Positions 32,012 through 42,248 are shown, counted from the stretch's first letter. The stretch: 64,000 nucleotides of DNA from an uncultured Cohaesibacter sp. (GCF_963678225.1 NZ_OY782764.1:3105001-3169000); one strand, 5' to 3'. Notes: a model not told the origin generated them from the letters alone. Numbers and translations: made by a program.

Positions 32012-33409
32012 ATGGACAGCATGGAAAAGCTTAAGGAAAAGTTGAAGCTTTATCTTTCGACGTTGTCTGAAAGTGCCCAGAAAATGCTGCTGCGCAATTT
32101 GGAAAAAGCGCAGCGCGAGGGTAATAGTGACGCCGCCGCAGAGTTGATTGTTGCTGCCTTGCGTGATCTCCTCAGGATCGAGGAAAAGATTGTTCCTCTC
32201 GAAGAATTCGCTAAGAAAGATTTTTTTCGCGAAGCACGCTTTTTTACTTCTGAAATCGATCTTCTTTCCAAAGTTGAAGCTAGAATTAGTCCAACGTCTT
32301 TTGATGTTATTTGGAGCTGGATTAAGCGCGACATTGTAGCGCCTGAGCATCTCCAGAAACTCGCAATGGATTGTACCGATCTGGAGAAACACGAAATTTC
32401 CAAGCATTCTGCGGAGATCTGCGCTGATTTGGTCGCAGCCATAAAGGCGCGATTGAAGGTCGTTTCGCGAGAACTTGGCGGTGAGCAAAAGCTGACGAAC
32501 CATCTGGGCGGTGAAATCGTCTACAAGGATTTGCTCGATGTGCTGGTCAGTGCAGAACGCCTTATGCCTTTGAAGCCCATTCTGAGCCGAATGCCCAAGG
32601 AAGTTGCGAGTTGGTCCAGCCCAGAAGGGGACGAGGCCTACAAACTGATCTCGCGTTATGTTCAGCAGGCGCCGTTGCGTACGTCCTGGCTTTTCTCCGC
32701 AGTTTCCAAGAAGCTGCTTTCTCCACGACTACGTATTCAATTGGCAACCAAACTTTCTGGCTCCGATGATGCTATTCAGGTGGCTGCGACGGTTTATGCT
32801 CCAGCGATCCAGCACATGTTGGCAGAGATGGATGCCCATGTTGCTGAAGTTGACAAGCACCTGAAGGAGTTTTCTGGTCTGCACAAGGCGCTAGATCACC
32901 TGCGATCCTGGAGTGTTTTAGCCAAAGCTGTGGAAGTCGAACTTGAGGTTCCCAATCAAAGCCTGTGGGGTGGTGCGCTTACCGAAATGAGGAAGAAGAT
33001 GTCGCGCATCCTCAAGAGCGAGGTCGAATCGGCTCCAGGGCTTGTTCGCAAAGCTTTGCGCGCGCCCAAGAGCGGAGAACCTGAGGCTGTTGATAGTGAC
33101 CTGATTATTGATGCTGTCCGTGCTTCTCAGATTTTCCATCAGGCAGAGCTTGCAAAAGACAGTTTGGCGATGAATGGTCCGATCGCAGAAGCGCGCAAGG
33201 AGCTTGATCAAAGTTTTGAAATTCTGACAAAATCTCTTGTCGATAGAACAAGGAGAGCAGTCGGAGTGGATGTAGAAGTGATCGAAAAACTGCACGTAGC
33301 CGCGCTGGACATTGCCAAAAACCTATTCGACACTGAATTTGCCGATTCTTTAGGGCGGCAGTTAAAAGCCGCAGCTTCTGTCACAGAGCTTCAGGTCGCA
33401 GAAGCCTGA
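32012..33409 (+). CDS. Conserved-looking helical protein of unknown function
   Basis: A 465-residue protein that I do not recognise. It has no signal peptide or membrane helix and is rich in Leu, Ala, Lys and Glu. The N-terminus (KLKEKLKLYLSTLSESAQKM) and several later stretches look like amphipathic helices, so it is probably an all-helical cytoplasmic protein. GGAG sits 7 nt before ATG 32012. It stands alone between a terminator and the ccm genes; a 190-nt gap separates it from ccmI. Codon use resembles its neighbours. The length and clean frame argue for a real gene. Confidence 0.7.
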   Translation: MDSMEKLKEKLKLYLSTLSESAQKMLLRNLEKAQREGNSDAAAELIVAALRDLLRIEEKIVPLEEFAKKDFFREARFFTSEIDLLSKVEARISPTSFDVIWSWIKRDIVAPEHLQKLAMDCTDLEKHEISKHSAEICADLVAAIKARLKVVSRELGGEQKLTNHLGGEIVYKDLLDVLVSAERLMPLKPILSRMPKEVASWSSPEGDEAYKLISRYVQQAPLRTSWLFSAVSKKLLSPRLRIQLATKLSGSDDAIQVAATVYAPAIQHMLAEMDAHVAEVDKHLKEFSGLHKALDHLRSWSVLAKAVEVELEVPNQSLWGGALTEMRKKMSRILKSEVESAPGLVRKALRAPKSGEPEAVDSDLIIDAVRASQIFHQAELAKDSLAMNGPIAEARKELDQSFEILTKSLVDRTRRAVGVDVEVIEKLHVAALDIAKNLFDTEFADSLGRQLKAAASVTELQVAEA

Positions 33410-33602
33410 TTGCGCTTGCCTGATCCTGTCCCTCCCGCGTTTCCCCCTCCAGAGCAGCCCATTAGGACATGCCGTATCGTCTGGCAGAAATTTTTTCGGC
33501 GTTATCCTGTCTCATCCTATCGTTAGATGAACATGTGTTAATTTGACTTCTCAGCGAAATCAGAAATGCTCTTGCTTGGACTAGTGTGAGAGTTGGACCT
33601 GT

Positions 33603-34802
33603 ATGTTTTGGACTATTGCTGTTGTATTGACACTCGTGACCATCGCGATCGCGACCTATCCTCTTATGCGCAAAGAGCGCAAGCTGGATAGCGCGAACGC
33701 CTATGATATGACAATCTATAAATCTCAATTGCAAGAAATTGAAGGTGACGTCGAACGCGGTTTGATTGATGAAACCGAAGCAGAAGCCGCTCGCGCTGAA
33801 GTTGCTCGCCGCCTGATTGGTGCGCAGGATGCGTTGGAAAAAGAGAGTGAATCTGATCGCAAGACTTTAGCTGCGACTGCGAGTGTCTCTCAAGTCGAAA
33901 GCGGCAGGTCAAATCTGCGCTTTGCTGTCGTCGCGATTGCCCTTCTCATTCCATTCTTATCTCTAGGCCTGTATTTTACACTTGGTTCACCTGAACTGCC
34001 CGCCCAACCTCTCCAAGCCCGCTTATCCAAACCACCAGAAACCCAGAGTTTGACTGAACTCGTTGCTTCGGCAGAAAAGAAGCTTGCGGCAAATCCGGAT
34101 GATCTGGAAGGCTGGAAAAGGATGGCCCCTGTCTACGCCCGAATGCGACGAACAGATGATGCTATCAAAGCCTATAGGAATATCCTTCGGCTTGAAGGAG
34201 AAAGCGTTGAAGCATTGTCTGATCTGGGCGAAGTGCTGGTAATAAAGAATGCCGGTGTCGTAAAGGATGAAGCACGCGAATTGTTCCAGCGCGCAAATCT
34301 TCTGGATGCAACGGCACCAAAGCCGCGCTTCTTTTTGGCCATCGCTCTGGGGCAATCTGGCGAGACACGGGACGCTATAGAAAAGTGGCAGGCTCTTGTC
34401 GCTGATTCCGCCGAAGGCGCTCCATGGATACCTTTTGCAAAAGAGCAGATAGCTGCCTTGCAAAAACGCAATGCTTCCGGTTCAACAACCGAAGGGGAGA
34501 AAGCTCAATCACCATTGGCAGGCCCATCCAAAGAAGATGTCGATAATGCAGCCGAGTTGACTGCGGAAGACCGGCAGCAGATGATTGAGGGCATGGTATC
34601 CAATCTTGCTGATCGTCTGAATTCCGAGGGGGGGACAGCAGATGAATGGGTGCGCCTTATAAGAGCCGAGCTTGTTCTGAACCGTCCTGATATGGCAGCC
34701 AAAACTGTGACCCGTGCGCTCGATGCACTTCAGTCCGATGTTGATGGGCTTGAGAAGGTTAAAGCTGCAGCGCGGTCTTTGGGCGTATCAATCGATCAGT
34801 AG
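33603..34802 (+). CDS. ccmI: Cytochrome c maturation protein CcmI (CycH)
   Basis: A 399-residue membrane protein with an N-terminal helix (FWTIAVVLTLVTIAIATYPL), the typical YKSQLQEIEGDVERGLIDET linker, a second helix (FAVVAIALLIPFLSLGLYF) and a periplasmic TPR domain (WKRMAPVYARMRRTDDAIKA). CcmI holds apocytochrome c and delivers it to the CcmF/CcmH haem lyase. It is first in the ccmI-E-F-H (cycHJKL) operon. Confidence 0.93.
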   Translation: MFWTIAVVLTLVTIAIATYPLMRKERKLDSANAYDMTIYKSQLQEIEGDVERGLIDETEAEAARAEVARRLIGAQDALEKESESDRKTLAATASVSQVESGRSNLRFAVVAIALLIPFLSLGLYFTLGSPELPAQPLQARLSKPPETQSLTELVASAEKKLAANPDDLEGWKRMAPVYARMRRTDDAIKAYRNILRLEGESVEALSDLGEVLVIKNAGVVKDEARELFQRANLLDATAPKPRFFLAIALGQSGETRDAIEKWQALVADSAEGAPWIPFAKEQIAALQKRNASGSTTEGEKAQSPLAGPSKEDVDNAAELTAEDRQQMIEGMVSNLADRLNSEGGTADEWVRLIRAELVLNRPDMAAKTVTRALDALQSDVDGLEKVKAAARSLGVSIDQ

Positions 34803-34885
34803 AACTGTTTACAGTGCCAATAGCCTAACATTGATGCGCTACCAGTCGGTAGCCGTCGGATAAGAATGATTAAGAGGATCTGTTT

Positions 34886-35341
34886 ATGTCGAGAAAGCAA
34901 AAAAGGATGATGTTGATCGGGGCCGCCGGAGCTGTGCTCTTTGCTGCTGTCGGTTTGATTTTGTTCGCTTTGCAAAATCAGATTACCTTTTTCATGAGCC
35001 CTTCGGAAATAGCAGAAAAAGGCGTGGCCCCCGGACAGCGCATTCGTCTTGGCGGATTGGTCAAAGAGGAGTCCGTAGAGCGGACAGACAAGGCTCATGT
35101 ATCCTTCGTTGTGACAGACGGAGGCGCAGAAATAAAAGTGGCTTATGCAGGCATTCTGCCCGATTTGTTCCGTGAGGGGCAGGGAGTCGTCACAGAAGGG
35201 ATGATGAACTCTGATGGATCATTTGCCGCCGATACGGTTTTGGCCAAGCATGATGAGAATTACATGCCGCGCGAAGTGGCGGATGCTCTGAAAGAGCAGG
35301 GGCATTGGCAAGACAGTTACGGCAAGGTCGAGACGAACTGA
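34886..35341 (+). CDS. ccmE: Haem chaperone CcmE (CycJ)
   Basis: A 151-residue membrane-anchored haem carrier with a short basic N-terminus, one transmembrane helix ([18 protein letters not shown]) and the OB-fold periplasmic domain. The haem-binding His is in [11 protein letters not shown] (residue 122) with the usual Tyr three residues on. It takes haem from CcmC/CcmABD and hands it to CcmF. AAGAGGA precedes the ATG. Confidence 0.96.
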   Translation: MSRKQKRMMLIGAAGAVLFAAVGLILFALQNQITFFMSPSEIAEKGVAPGQRIRLGGLVKEESVERTDKAHVSFVVTDGGAEIKVAYAGILPDLFREGQGVVTEGMMNSDGSFAADTVLAKHDENYMPREVADALKEQGHWQDSYGKVETN

Positions 35342-35458
35342 ACCTCGAAACGAAAATGGAAACTGAGCCAGCCAACAAAATCGTAATCTTGGCTCAGGGA
35401 TGTTAAGGCAAATAGTATTGCGTGGCGCAGTTTCGCGCTGACAGAAGGGGAATTCTTC

Positions 35459-37444
35459 ATGATCATCGAGCTTGGTCATTTCATGCTTGTGCTTGCTCTC
35501 GCCTTGGCGCTGATACAGTCGATTGTGCCAATTTGGGGCGCTCAGACCAATGACAGCCGCCTGATGGCCATTGCCAGTCCCCTTGCGATCATGCAGTTCC
35601 TGTTTGTTGGCTTGGCATTCGCTGCCTTGACCAATGCCTATGTCAATTCGGATTTTTCGGTTCAGAATGTCTGGGAAAACAGTCACTCGACAATGCCCTT
35701 GCTCTACAAATTCACCTCGGTTTGGGGCAACCATGAAGGCTCCATGCTGCTGTGGGTATTCATTCTGGTAATCTTCAGTGCTCTGGTCGGCGCTTTCGGG
35801 CGAAACCTGCCTCCTAAGCTCAAGGCCAATACGCTGGCCGTGCAGGGCTGGATTACAGCTGCATTTCTGCTCTTTGTTCTGCTGACATCAAACCCCTTTC
35901 ATCGTATTGCCAATGCACCAATTGAGGGGCGCGACCTTAACCCGATCCTGCAAGATATTGGTCTGGCTATTCATCCACCACTTCTCTACCTGGGGTATGT
36001 TGGCTTCTCGATTGCCTTTTCCTTCTCTATTGCAGCTCTGCTGGAAGGGCGTATTGATGCGGCTTGGGCTCGTTGGGTGCGCCCTTGGGTGCTTGTCGCA
36101 TGGGGGCTGCTCACACTTGGAATCGCCATGGGTTCCTACTGGGCTTATTATGAGCTTGGCTGGGGCGGGTACTGGTTTTGGGATCCGGTAGAGAATGCCT
36201 CGTTCATGCCATGGCTGAGCGGTACTGCGCTGCTCCATTCGGCTATCGTGATGGAAAAGCGTGGGGCATTGAAAGTCTGGACTATTCTTCTCTCCATCCT
36301 GACCTTCTCGCTCTCGCTATTGGGTACATTCTTGGTGCGGTCGGGCGTCCTGACTTCCGTGCATGCATTCGCGACCGATCCGTCCCGGGGCGTCTTTATC
36401 CTGATTTTACTCGTGGCTTTCATCGGTGGTGGATTGTCCCTGTTTGCATGGCGCGCCCCCATGCTCAAGCAGGGAGGCGTCTTCTCTCCTATTTCCAGAG
36501 AAGGCTCATTGGTGCTCAACAATCTGTTTCTCTCTGCGGCTACGGCGGCTGTTCTTGTCGGGACGCTCTATCCGCTGGCGCTTGAAGCGACGACCGGGGC
36601 GAAGATTTCTGTTGGGGCCCCTTTCTTCAACGCCACTTTCGGCCCAATGATGGTACCGCTTTTGATTGCGGTACCCATTGGTCCTCTTCTCGCCTGGAAA
36701 AGAGGGGATCTATTCGCCGCCATGCAAAGGCTTTTCATTGCATTGGGGGCGGCAATCTTTGTTACGGTCCTTTGCTATGCGCTTATCAACGGTGGTAACG
36801 CACTTGCGCCGTTGGGCATCGGTCTGGCTGTTTGGGTTATGGTTGGCGCGTTGGCTGAAATTCAGCTCCGTATTGGTCTTTTCAAGCTGCCTTTCAGCAA
36901 GTCTTTCTCTCGTCTGATCGGGCTGCCCCGCACGGTCTTCGGCGCAGCTTTGGGACACTTTGGCCTCGGCATGACCTTGCTTGGGCTCATTGTAGCAAGC
37001 GCCTATCAAGCCGAAGACATCTTGGTCATGAAGCCGGGCGACCAAACCTCTATCTCCGGTTATACCTTCCAACTTGATGGCTTCAGGGAGCATGCTGAAT
37101 TCAACTATGTCGATCTGATCGGCTCCTTCCAAGTGACCAAGGATGGGCAACAAGTAGCGGAGTTGCATCCGGCCAAGAGGGTTTACACCTCGCGCAATAT
37201 GCCAACCACAGAAACGGCGATCCATACAATTGGCGGGGTAACCCAGCTTTATCTCTCATTGGGGGATGCTCAGGAGAATAACGGCATAGGTGTGCGGATC
37301 TATTACAAGCCGTGGGTTACGTTCATCTGGCTTGGATGTGTTGTCATGTTCATCGGTGGGTGCTTCTCTATTTCCGATAGGCGTCTGCGTATTGGAGCGC
37401 CTGCCCGCAAAGGGCGCGCAAAGCAGGCCGCTGGTACAGCTTGA
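35459..37444 (+). CDS. ccmF: Cytochrome c haem lyase subunit CcmF (CycK)
   Basis: A 661-residue polytopic membrane protein with the tryptophan-rich WWD motif (GWGGYWFWDPVENASFMPW), conserved His residues such as in VWGNHEGSMLLW and IGLAIHPPLLYLGY, and about 14-15 hydrophobic segments. With CcmH and CcmI it attaches haem to CXXCH sites of apocytochromes in the periplasm. AAGGGGA precedes ATG 35459. Length and motifs are typical for the family. Confidence 0.97.
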   Translation: MIIELGHFMLVLALALALIQSIVPIWGAQTNDSRLMAIASPLAIMQFLFVGLAFAALTNAYVNSDFSVQNVWENSHSTMPLLYKFTSVWGNHEGSMLLWVFILVIFSALVGAFGRNLPPKLKANTLAVQGWITAAFLLFVLLTSNPFHRIANAPIEGRDLNPILQDIGLAIHPPLLYLGYVGFSIAFSFSIAALLEGRIDAAWARWVRPWVLVAWGLLTLGIAMGSYWAYYELGWGGYWFWDPVENASFMPWLSGTALLHSAIVMEKRGALKVWTILLSILTFSLSLLGTFLVRSGVLTSVHAFATDPSRGVFILILLVAFIGGGLSLFAWRAPMLKQGGVFSPISREGSLVLNNLFLSAATAAVLVGTLYPLALEATTGAKISVGAPFFNATFGPMMVPLLIAVPIGPLLAWKRGDLFAAMQRLFIALGAAIFVTVLCYALINGGNALAPLGIGLAVWVMVGALAEIQLRIGLFKLPFSKSFSRLIGLPRTVFGAALGHFGLGMTLLGLIVASAYQAEDILVMKPGDQTSISGYTFQLDGFREHAEFNYVDLIGSFQVTKDGQQVAELHPAKRVYTSRNMPTTETAIHTIGGVTQLYLSLGDAQENNGIGVRIYYKPWVTFIWLGCVVMFIGGCFSISDRRLRIGAPARKGRAKQAAGTA

Positions 37445-37478
37445 GCTTGGGCGTGATATGAAGAATAGAGGATTCGGA

Positions 37479-38003
37479 ATGATGACATTTTCTCTCCAGC
37501 CCCGTGTGGTTTATCGGTTGCTTTCTGCGCTTCTGTTGGCTCTTTCGTTTCAGTTTGCGACTGGGTCGGCTTTTGCCGTCAAACCGGATGAAATGTTGAA
37601 AGACCCCAAACTGGAAGCGCGCGCGAGAGAGATTTCAGAAGGGCTGCGGTGTCTCGTGTGCCAAAACCAGTCAATCGATGATTCCGATGCTCCCTTGGCT
37701 CGTGATTTGCGCATTCTCGTGCGTGAGCGCCTTTCAAAGGGAGACACGGACCAGGAGGTCAAAAGCTTTCTGGTGGATCGTTACGGCGAGTTCGTTCTGC
37801 TCAAACCGACCTTTTCTTCCAAGAACTTGTTGCTTTGGGCGTTCGGCCCTTTGGTGCTCATTTTGGGTGTGATGGCAATCTTCCTCTTTTACCGACGCAA
37901 TAGGATGATCGCGCAAAAAGCAGAGGTTGAAGGCAAAAACCATCTGAGTGAGGCGGAACAGGAACGGCTGAACGCGATCCTTTCTGACGATGAAAAGGCT
38001 TAA
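37479..38003 (+). CDS. ccmH: Cytochrome c maturation protein CcmH (CycL)
   Basis: A 174-residue protein with a signal peptide, the conserved redox motif LRCLVCQNQSIDDSDAPLAR, and a C-terminal membrane helix (LLLWAFGPLVLILGVMAIFL). The two Cys reduce apocytochrome disulfides before haem attachment. The start is one of two adjacent ATGs (37479, 37482) behind AGAGGA; an ATG at 37458 is weaker. It ends the ccm operon. Confidence 0.93.
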   Translation: MMTFSLQPRVVYRLLSALLLALSFQFATGSAFAVKPDEMLKDPKLEARAREISEGLRCLVCQNQSIDDSDAPLARDLRILVRERLSKGDTDQEVKSFLVDRYGEFVLLKPTFSSKNLLLWAFGPLVLILGVMAIFLFYRRNRMIAQKAEVEGKNHLSEAEQERLNAILSDDEKA

Positions 38004-38150
38004 AACGTCTGACTATTCAGACGAGATGATCGCCAGCTCACCATTCATTCATGCTGTTCTCATCGCCTATCCTCCTTTCCAGCATTGAACCGGTCGATAG
38101 CCGTAAAATCTCCTTTTAAATCCATCGACTTCATGCTACTCCCGCCTGCT

Positions 38151-38189
38151 CAGGCGCCCGGACGAATAATCTCGGGTGCCTGTTTGTTT
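38151..38189 (+). terminator. Terminator after ccmH
   Basis: CAGGCGCCCG (38151-38160) pairs with CGGGTGCCTG (38173-38182) with one G-U pair, followed by TTTGTTTG. It lies 30 nt before the yegD start, so the yegD promoter must overlap it or lie upstream. Confidence 0.75.
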
Positions 38190-38217
38190 GAGCGATGACG
38201 CGAAGAAGGATGGGACG

Positions 38218-39483
38218 ATGGCGAAACCGATTTTCTGTGGGCTGGATTTTGGAACATCAAACTCGACATTGGGGCTCTTTCGGCAAGAAAAGGCTGAGCT
38301 TGTCCCTGTAGAAGGTGACAATGTCACCATTCCTTCTGCTCTTTTCTTTGACTTTGAAGAACATGAAGTCCATTTCGGGCGCGATGCCATTCAGACCTAT
38401 TTGGAAGGTGGGGAAGGGCGCATGATGCGGGCGCTCAAGTCAATCCTTGGCACTCCTACTATGCAGGAATTCACCATGGTGGGGAGGGAGCGCAAACCCT
38501 TTACCGCTGTACTTGGACTTTTTCTTAGCCATATGAAAGCGAAGGCAGAGGCGCTTCTTGATGATAATCTCACGCACGTTGTCATGGGGCGCCCGGTCTT
38601 TTTCGTTGATAACAATCCTGATGCAGACAAGGAAGCCGAGCAGACCATGCGCTCCATTGCGCAGGATATCGGTTTTACCGACGTCGAGTTCGAATATGAA
38701 CCGGTCGCAGCCGCGAGAGACTTTCAGCAGGTTGCCCAGCGAGAGGAAATCGCGCTTATCATCGACATTGGTGGTGGTACCTCCGACTTTACGATCCTGA
38801 AAGTCTTGCCAGGCGATCTAGATAAACAGTCAGAAGACTCGCGAAGTCAGATTTTGGCCAATACCGGTATTCATATTGGCGGAACGGATTTCGACCGTTG
38901 GCTGTCACTCTCCCGCGTTATGCCATTGCTGGGCTATCAAAGCCCGATGCTCAAGGAAGGCCGTCTCATGCCTGTCGGCTACTATCACGACTTGGCGACA
39001 TGGCAGAAAATCAACTTCCTCTATGATCACAAGACACATAGCGAATTGCGCTATTTGCGCAAGGAGGCAAAGGAGCCTCATTTGCTTGATCGTTTGCTCC
39101 AACTGCTCGAATTGCGTGAAGGTCACAGGCTGGCTCTTTCTGTCGAAAACAGCAAAGTGACCCTCTCGGATCAAGAAGAGACAGAATTGCCACTGACCTT
39201 TATTGAGCGTGATCTCGTAGCATCCATTTCCCGAGCAGATCTGATTGATAGCCTGGACGATGGAACCGAGCGTATCAAACGCACAATTTCAGAGGCGCTC
39301 AAACTGGCCTCTCTTGATGGAGAGCAGATTTCCGCTGTCTTTCTAACGGGCGGCTCTACCAAGGTTCCTTATATCCGGCAAAGCCTTACCGCCATGGTTC
39401 CGAACGCCCAAATCATTGAAGGGGATGCCTTCGGATCGGTTGGAATCGGTCTGGCGCTGGAAGCGCAGAGACGGTTTTCATAG
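38218..39483 (+). CDS. yegD: Hsp70-family protein, YegD-like
   Basis: A 421-residue protein with the actin-type ATPase fold: phosphate-1 loop (FCGLDFGTSNSTLGLF), phosphate-2 loop (LIIDIGGGTSDFTILKV) and adenosine motif (VFLTGGSTKVPYIRQ). It lacks the long substrate-binding domain of DnaK, as YegD-type proteins do. The role is putative chaperone-like. AAGAAGGA precedes ATG 38218. It appears monocistronic, between the ccmH terminator and the degP leader. Confidence 0.9.
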   Translation: MAKPIFCGLDFGTSNSTLGLFRQEKAELVPVEGDNVTIPSALFFDFEEHEVHFGRDAIQTYLEGGEGRMMRALKSILGTPTMQEFTMVGRERKPFTAVLGLFLSHMKAKAEALLDDNLTHVVMGRPVFFVDNNPDADKEAEQTMRSIAQDIGFTDVEFEYEPVAAARDFQQVAQREEIALIIDIGGGTSDFTILKVLPGDLDKQSEDSRSQILANTGIHIGGTDFDRWLSLSRVMPLLGYQSPMLKEGRLMPVGYYHDLATWQKINFLYDHKTHSELRYLRKEAKEPHLLDRLLQLLELREGHRLALSVENSKVTLSDQEETELPLTFIERDLVASISRADLIDSLDDGTERIKRTISEALKLASLDGEQISAVFLTGGSTKVPYIRQSLTAMVPNAQIIEGDAFGSVGIGLALEAQRRFS

Positions 39484-39835
39484 GGCATCCACGGCTGTAT
39501 GCGCTTAAGAAATGTGGCAAAAGCGTGCCCAAATGTGTCTGCACGTCGTCAGCTGGGTAACGGATTTTTGATAATTAATTTTTTGAAATGTCATAAATAA
39601 CTGATTTTGTTTGAGAAAATTAACTTCGTCAACATTACGCATCTTTAATTCAAATGGCTCGCATCTGGCCAACTTTGCCCCATATAAATTTAGGCATCGC
39701 AATCAAGCGCAATGAGCGCGGCACCTGTTTGGAACGGCCAGCGCTTTGTGACTTTGAAAAGAATGAAACAATTCACTAGGATACTCTGACCCCTGCCGTG
39801 ATGGGCGCCAGAGCAGAAATGAGCGGAGACCCTTG
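39484..39835. other. Leader region before degP, no gene seen
   Basis: About 350 nt, very AT-rich at 39560-39640. It contains a possible weak promoter (TTTGAA near 39753, TAGGAT near 39777, 18-nt spacing), suitable for driving degP but not convincing. No repeat or RNA gene is evident, and no TTAA-N7-TTAA box was found. Confidence 0.3.
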
Positions 39836-41350
39836 ATGACCAAATCCAAGTTCAAAAATGTGTCAGTAAAGACCACCTTGTTGGCGTCCGCCCTTTGTCT
39901 GGGCGTTGTCGCTGGAGCTACTGTTCCAACCCTGATAACCGGCCAGCCTGCAGCCAATGCCGAACCGGTTCAGGTAACTGCACCCGCACAACCTGTTGAT
40001 TTTTCCAATGTGGTGAAAGCTGTTAAACCTGCTGTTGTGTCTGTGCAGGTGAAGACCGAAATTGAAACGCAGAATATCCAGAATTTCTCAATCCCGGGTT
40101 TTCCGGAGTTCAAAGATCTTCCAAAGGATCACCCCTTCAATCGCTTCTTCCGCCGTTTTGGCGATGAGGATGAACAGGGGAACCAGGATAAGAAACGCGC
40201 TGTTCCGCACTATGCTCAGGCACAGGGGTCTGGCTTCTTTATTTCCGAAGACGGTTATGTCGTGACCAACCACCATGTCGTCGACAAGGGCGTCGAATTC
40301 GTTCTTGTCATGGATGATGGCACCAAACTTGATGCTGATCTCGTTGGCTCTGATGAGAAGTCTGACCTTGCTCTGCTGAAGGTCAAGGATCCGGACCGCA
40401 AATTCAAATATGTGAAATTTGCAGACAATCTGCCTGCTGTCGGTTCATGGGTCTTGGCTGTCGGCAATCCGTTCGGCCTTGGTGGCACGGTCACTGCCGG
40501 TATCATTTCGGCAGATGGTCGTGATATCAGCGCCAAGAACTATGAAAGTTTCATCCAGATCGACGCGGCGGTAAACAAGGGGAACTCCGGTGGCCCGACC
40601 TTTAACCTCAATGGCGAGGTAATCGGCATCAACACCGCTATCTACTCTCCTTCTGGCGGCAACGTTGGTATCGCCTTCGCCATTCCGGCTGGTGTGGCAA
40701 AAGATGTCATCAACGATCTGCAGCATGGTGGTAAAGTCAAGCGCGGTTGGCTGGGTGTCCATATCCAGAATGTGACTGAAGATATTGCAGATAGCCTCGG
40801 CCTTGCAGACGCTTCCGGAGCCATGGTCACCAGCACCGATGAAACCGCACCGGCCTTCAAGGCAGGCGTCAAGGTTGGCGACGTGATCCTTGCTGTCGAT
40901 GGCGATGAAGTCAAGAATACCCGCGAATTGGCTCGCCATATCGGTCGTGCAGATCCGGAATCCGATGTCGAACTGACCATCTGGCGCGAAGACAAGGAAA
41001 TCAAGTTGACGGTTCATCTTGGAACCTATCCTGATGAAGTTGCATCCAGCGCTGGCGGGGCGTCGCCTCAGCAGCCTGCCGCACCGGCAGAACTTGATGA
41101 GTTTGGAATGAATTTGCAGCCGGGTGATGAAGGCCTCGTGATTACCCGCGTTGATCCTGATGGGGCTGCCGCTGACAAGGGGCTTTCCCGTGGTGATGTC
41201 ATCCAGTCTGTTGGCGGTAAACAGGTCAAAAGCATTGATGACGTCAAGAAGGGCGTTGAAGCTGCTAAAGACAATGGTCGCAAAACCATCCTGATGCGCA
41301 TCAAGACCGATGCAGGCATCCGTTTTGTTGGGTTGCCTCTTAAAAAATAA
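39836..41350 (+). CDS. degP: Do-family periplasmic serine protease (DegP/HtrA)
   Basis: A 504-residue periplasmic protease-chaperone. It has an N-terminal membrane/signal segment, a trypsin-like domain with triad His147 (TNHHVVD), Asp177 (KSDLALLKV) and Ser251 (GNSGGP), and two PDZ domains (starting near KRGWLGVHIQNVT and near DEGLVITRVD). It degrades or refolds misfolded envelope proteins. GGAG lies 7 nt before ATG 39836; the preceding TTG is not needed. The next genes, a response regulator/kinase pair and glnE, follow the order known in rhizobia. Confidence 0.95.
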   Translation: MTKSKFKNVSVKTTLLASALCLGVVAGATVPTLITGQPAANAEPVQVTAPAQPVDFSNVVKAVKPAVVSVQVKTEIETQNIQNFSIPGFPEFKDLPKDHPFNRFFRRFGDEDEQGNQDKKRAVPHYAQAQGSGFFISEDGYVVTNHHVVDKGVEFVLVMDDGTKLDADLVGSDEKSDLALLKVKDPDRKFKYVKFADNLPAVGSWVLAVGNPFGLGGTVTAGIISADGRDISAKNYESFIQIDAAVNKGNSGGPTFNLNGEVIGINTAIYSPSGGNVGIAFAIPAGVAKDVINDLQHGGKVKRGWLGVHIQNVTEDIADSLGLADASGAMVTSTDETAPAFKAGVKVGDVILAVDGDEVKNTRELARHIGRADPESDVELTIWREDKEIKLTVHLGTYPDEVASSAGGASPQQPAAPAELDEFGMNLQPGDEGLVITRVDPDGAAADKGLSRGDVIQSVGGKQVKSIDDVKKGVEAAKDNGRKTILMRIKTDAGIRFVGLPLKK

Positions 41351-41570
41351 GGCCAAGACAAATAAATATGAATCATAAGGAGGGGGCATACCAGCTCCCT
41401 TCTTACTTTCCGCTTTGCAAGCCTGTGATTTGTCAGACTTTTCCTTCCAAACGACCTTTGCTGAATGGCAAAGACCGCTATAATCCTCTAGACCAGTCTT
41501 TAGCACTGGTTTGGAGCTCTGTTACGAAGCCGTGAGCAAGGTGGACAGGCCAGAAGCAACGAGGCAGATT

Positions 41571-42248
41571 ATGCGTATCCTGATCATTGAAGACGATATT
41601 GAGGCAGCAGCCTATCTTGCCAAGGGCCTCAAAGAGGCTGGGCACCATTGCGAACATGCTGCCGATGGCGATCAGGGTTATGATATGGCCGCCAAAAGCG
41701 GCTATGACGTGATGATTATTGATCGCATGCTGCCCAAGCGCGACGGGCTTTCCATCATTGAGCAAAGACGCGCAGAGGGGGATGAAACCCCTGTGTTGAT
41801 CCTCTCGGCTCTTGGTGAAGTGGACGACCGCGTAACCGGACTGAGGGCTGGCGGGGATGACTATCTCACCAAGCCCTATGCCTTTACCGAATTGTTGGCG
41901 CGGATTGAAGTCATGGCCCGCAGACGCAACCCCGGTGAGGTGGAGACGACCTACCGCGTCGCCGATCTGGAACTTGATCGCCTGTCTCATACTGTCAAGC
42001 GAGCAGGGGAAAGCATCCTTTTGCAGCCGCGTGAATTTCGGTTGCTTGAGTATCTCATGAAGAATGCCGGTCAGGTGGTCACCCGCACTATGTTGCTTGA
42101 AAATGTCTGGGATTATCATTTCGACCCGCAGACAAATGTCATCGACGTGCACATCTCCCGTTTGCGTTCAAAGATCGACAAGGGGTTTGACCCCGCTCTG
42201 TTGCAGACCGTGCGTGGGTCTGGATACAGCCTGCGCGAACCTGATTGA
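41571..42248 (+). CDS. OmpR-family response regulator downstream of degP
   Basis: A 225-residue regulator: receiver with IEDDIEAAAYLAKGL, phospho-Asp in VMIIDRMLPKRDG, Lys in YLTKPYAFTELLAR, and a winged-helix output domain (LQPREFRLLEYLMKNAGQVV, DVHISRLRSKIDKG, TVRGSGYSLR). The RMLPKRDG variant and position beside degP fit the rhizobial regulator encoded between degP1 and glnE. ATG 41571 follows GAGGCAG. It probably pairs with the next kinase in an envelope or metal response, which is inference from context. Confidence 0.88.
   Translation: MRILIIEDDIEAAAYLAKGLKEAGHHCEHAADGDQGYDMAAKSGYDVMIIDRMLPKRDGLSIIEQRRAEGDETPVLILSALGEVDDRVTGLRAGGDDYLTKPYAFTELLARIEVMARRRNPGEVETTYRVADLELDRLSHTVKRAGESILLQPREFRLLEYLMKNAGQVVTRTMLLENVWDYHFDPQTNVIDVHISRLRSKIDKGFDPALLQTVRGSGYSLREPD

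Noticed and set aside
39560-39640. Possible CtrA boxes among TTAA words before degP
   Set aside because: None has a second TTAA at the 7-nt spacing.
40445-41506. A 353-codon minus-strand frame across degP
   Set aside because: It lies antisense to the PDZ and protease domains and its translation matches no family.
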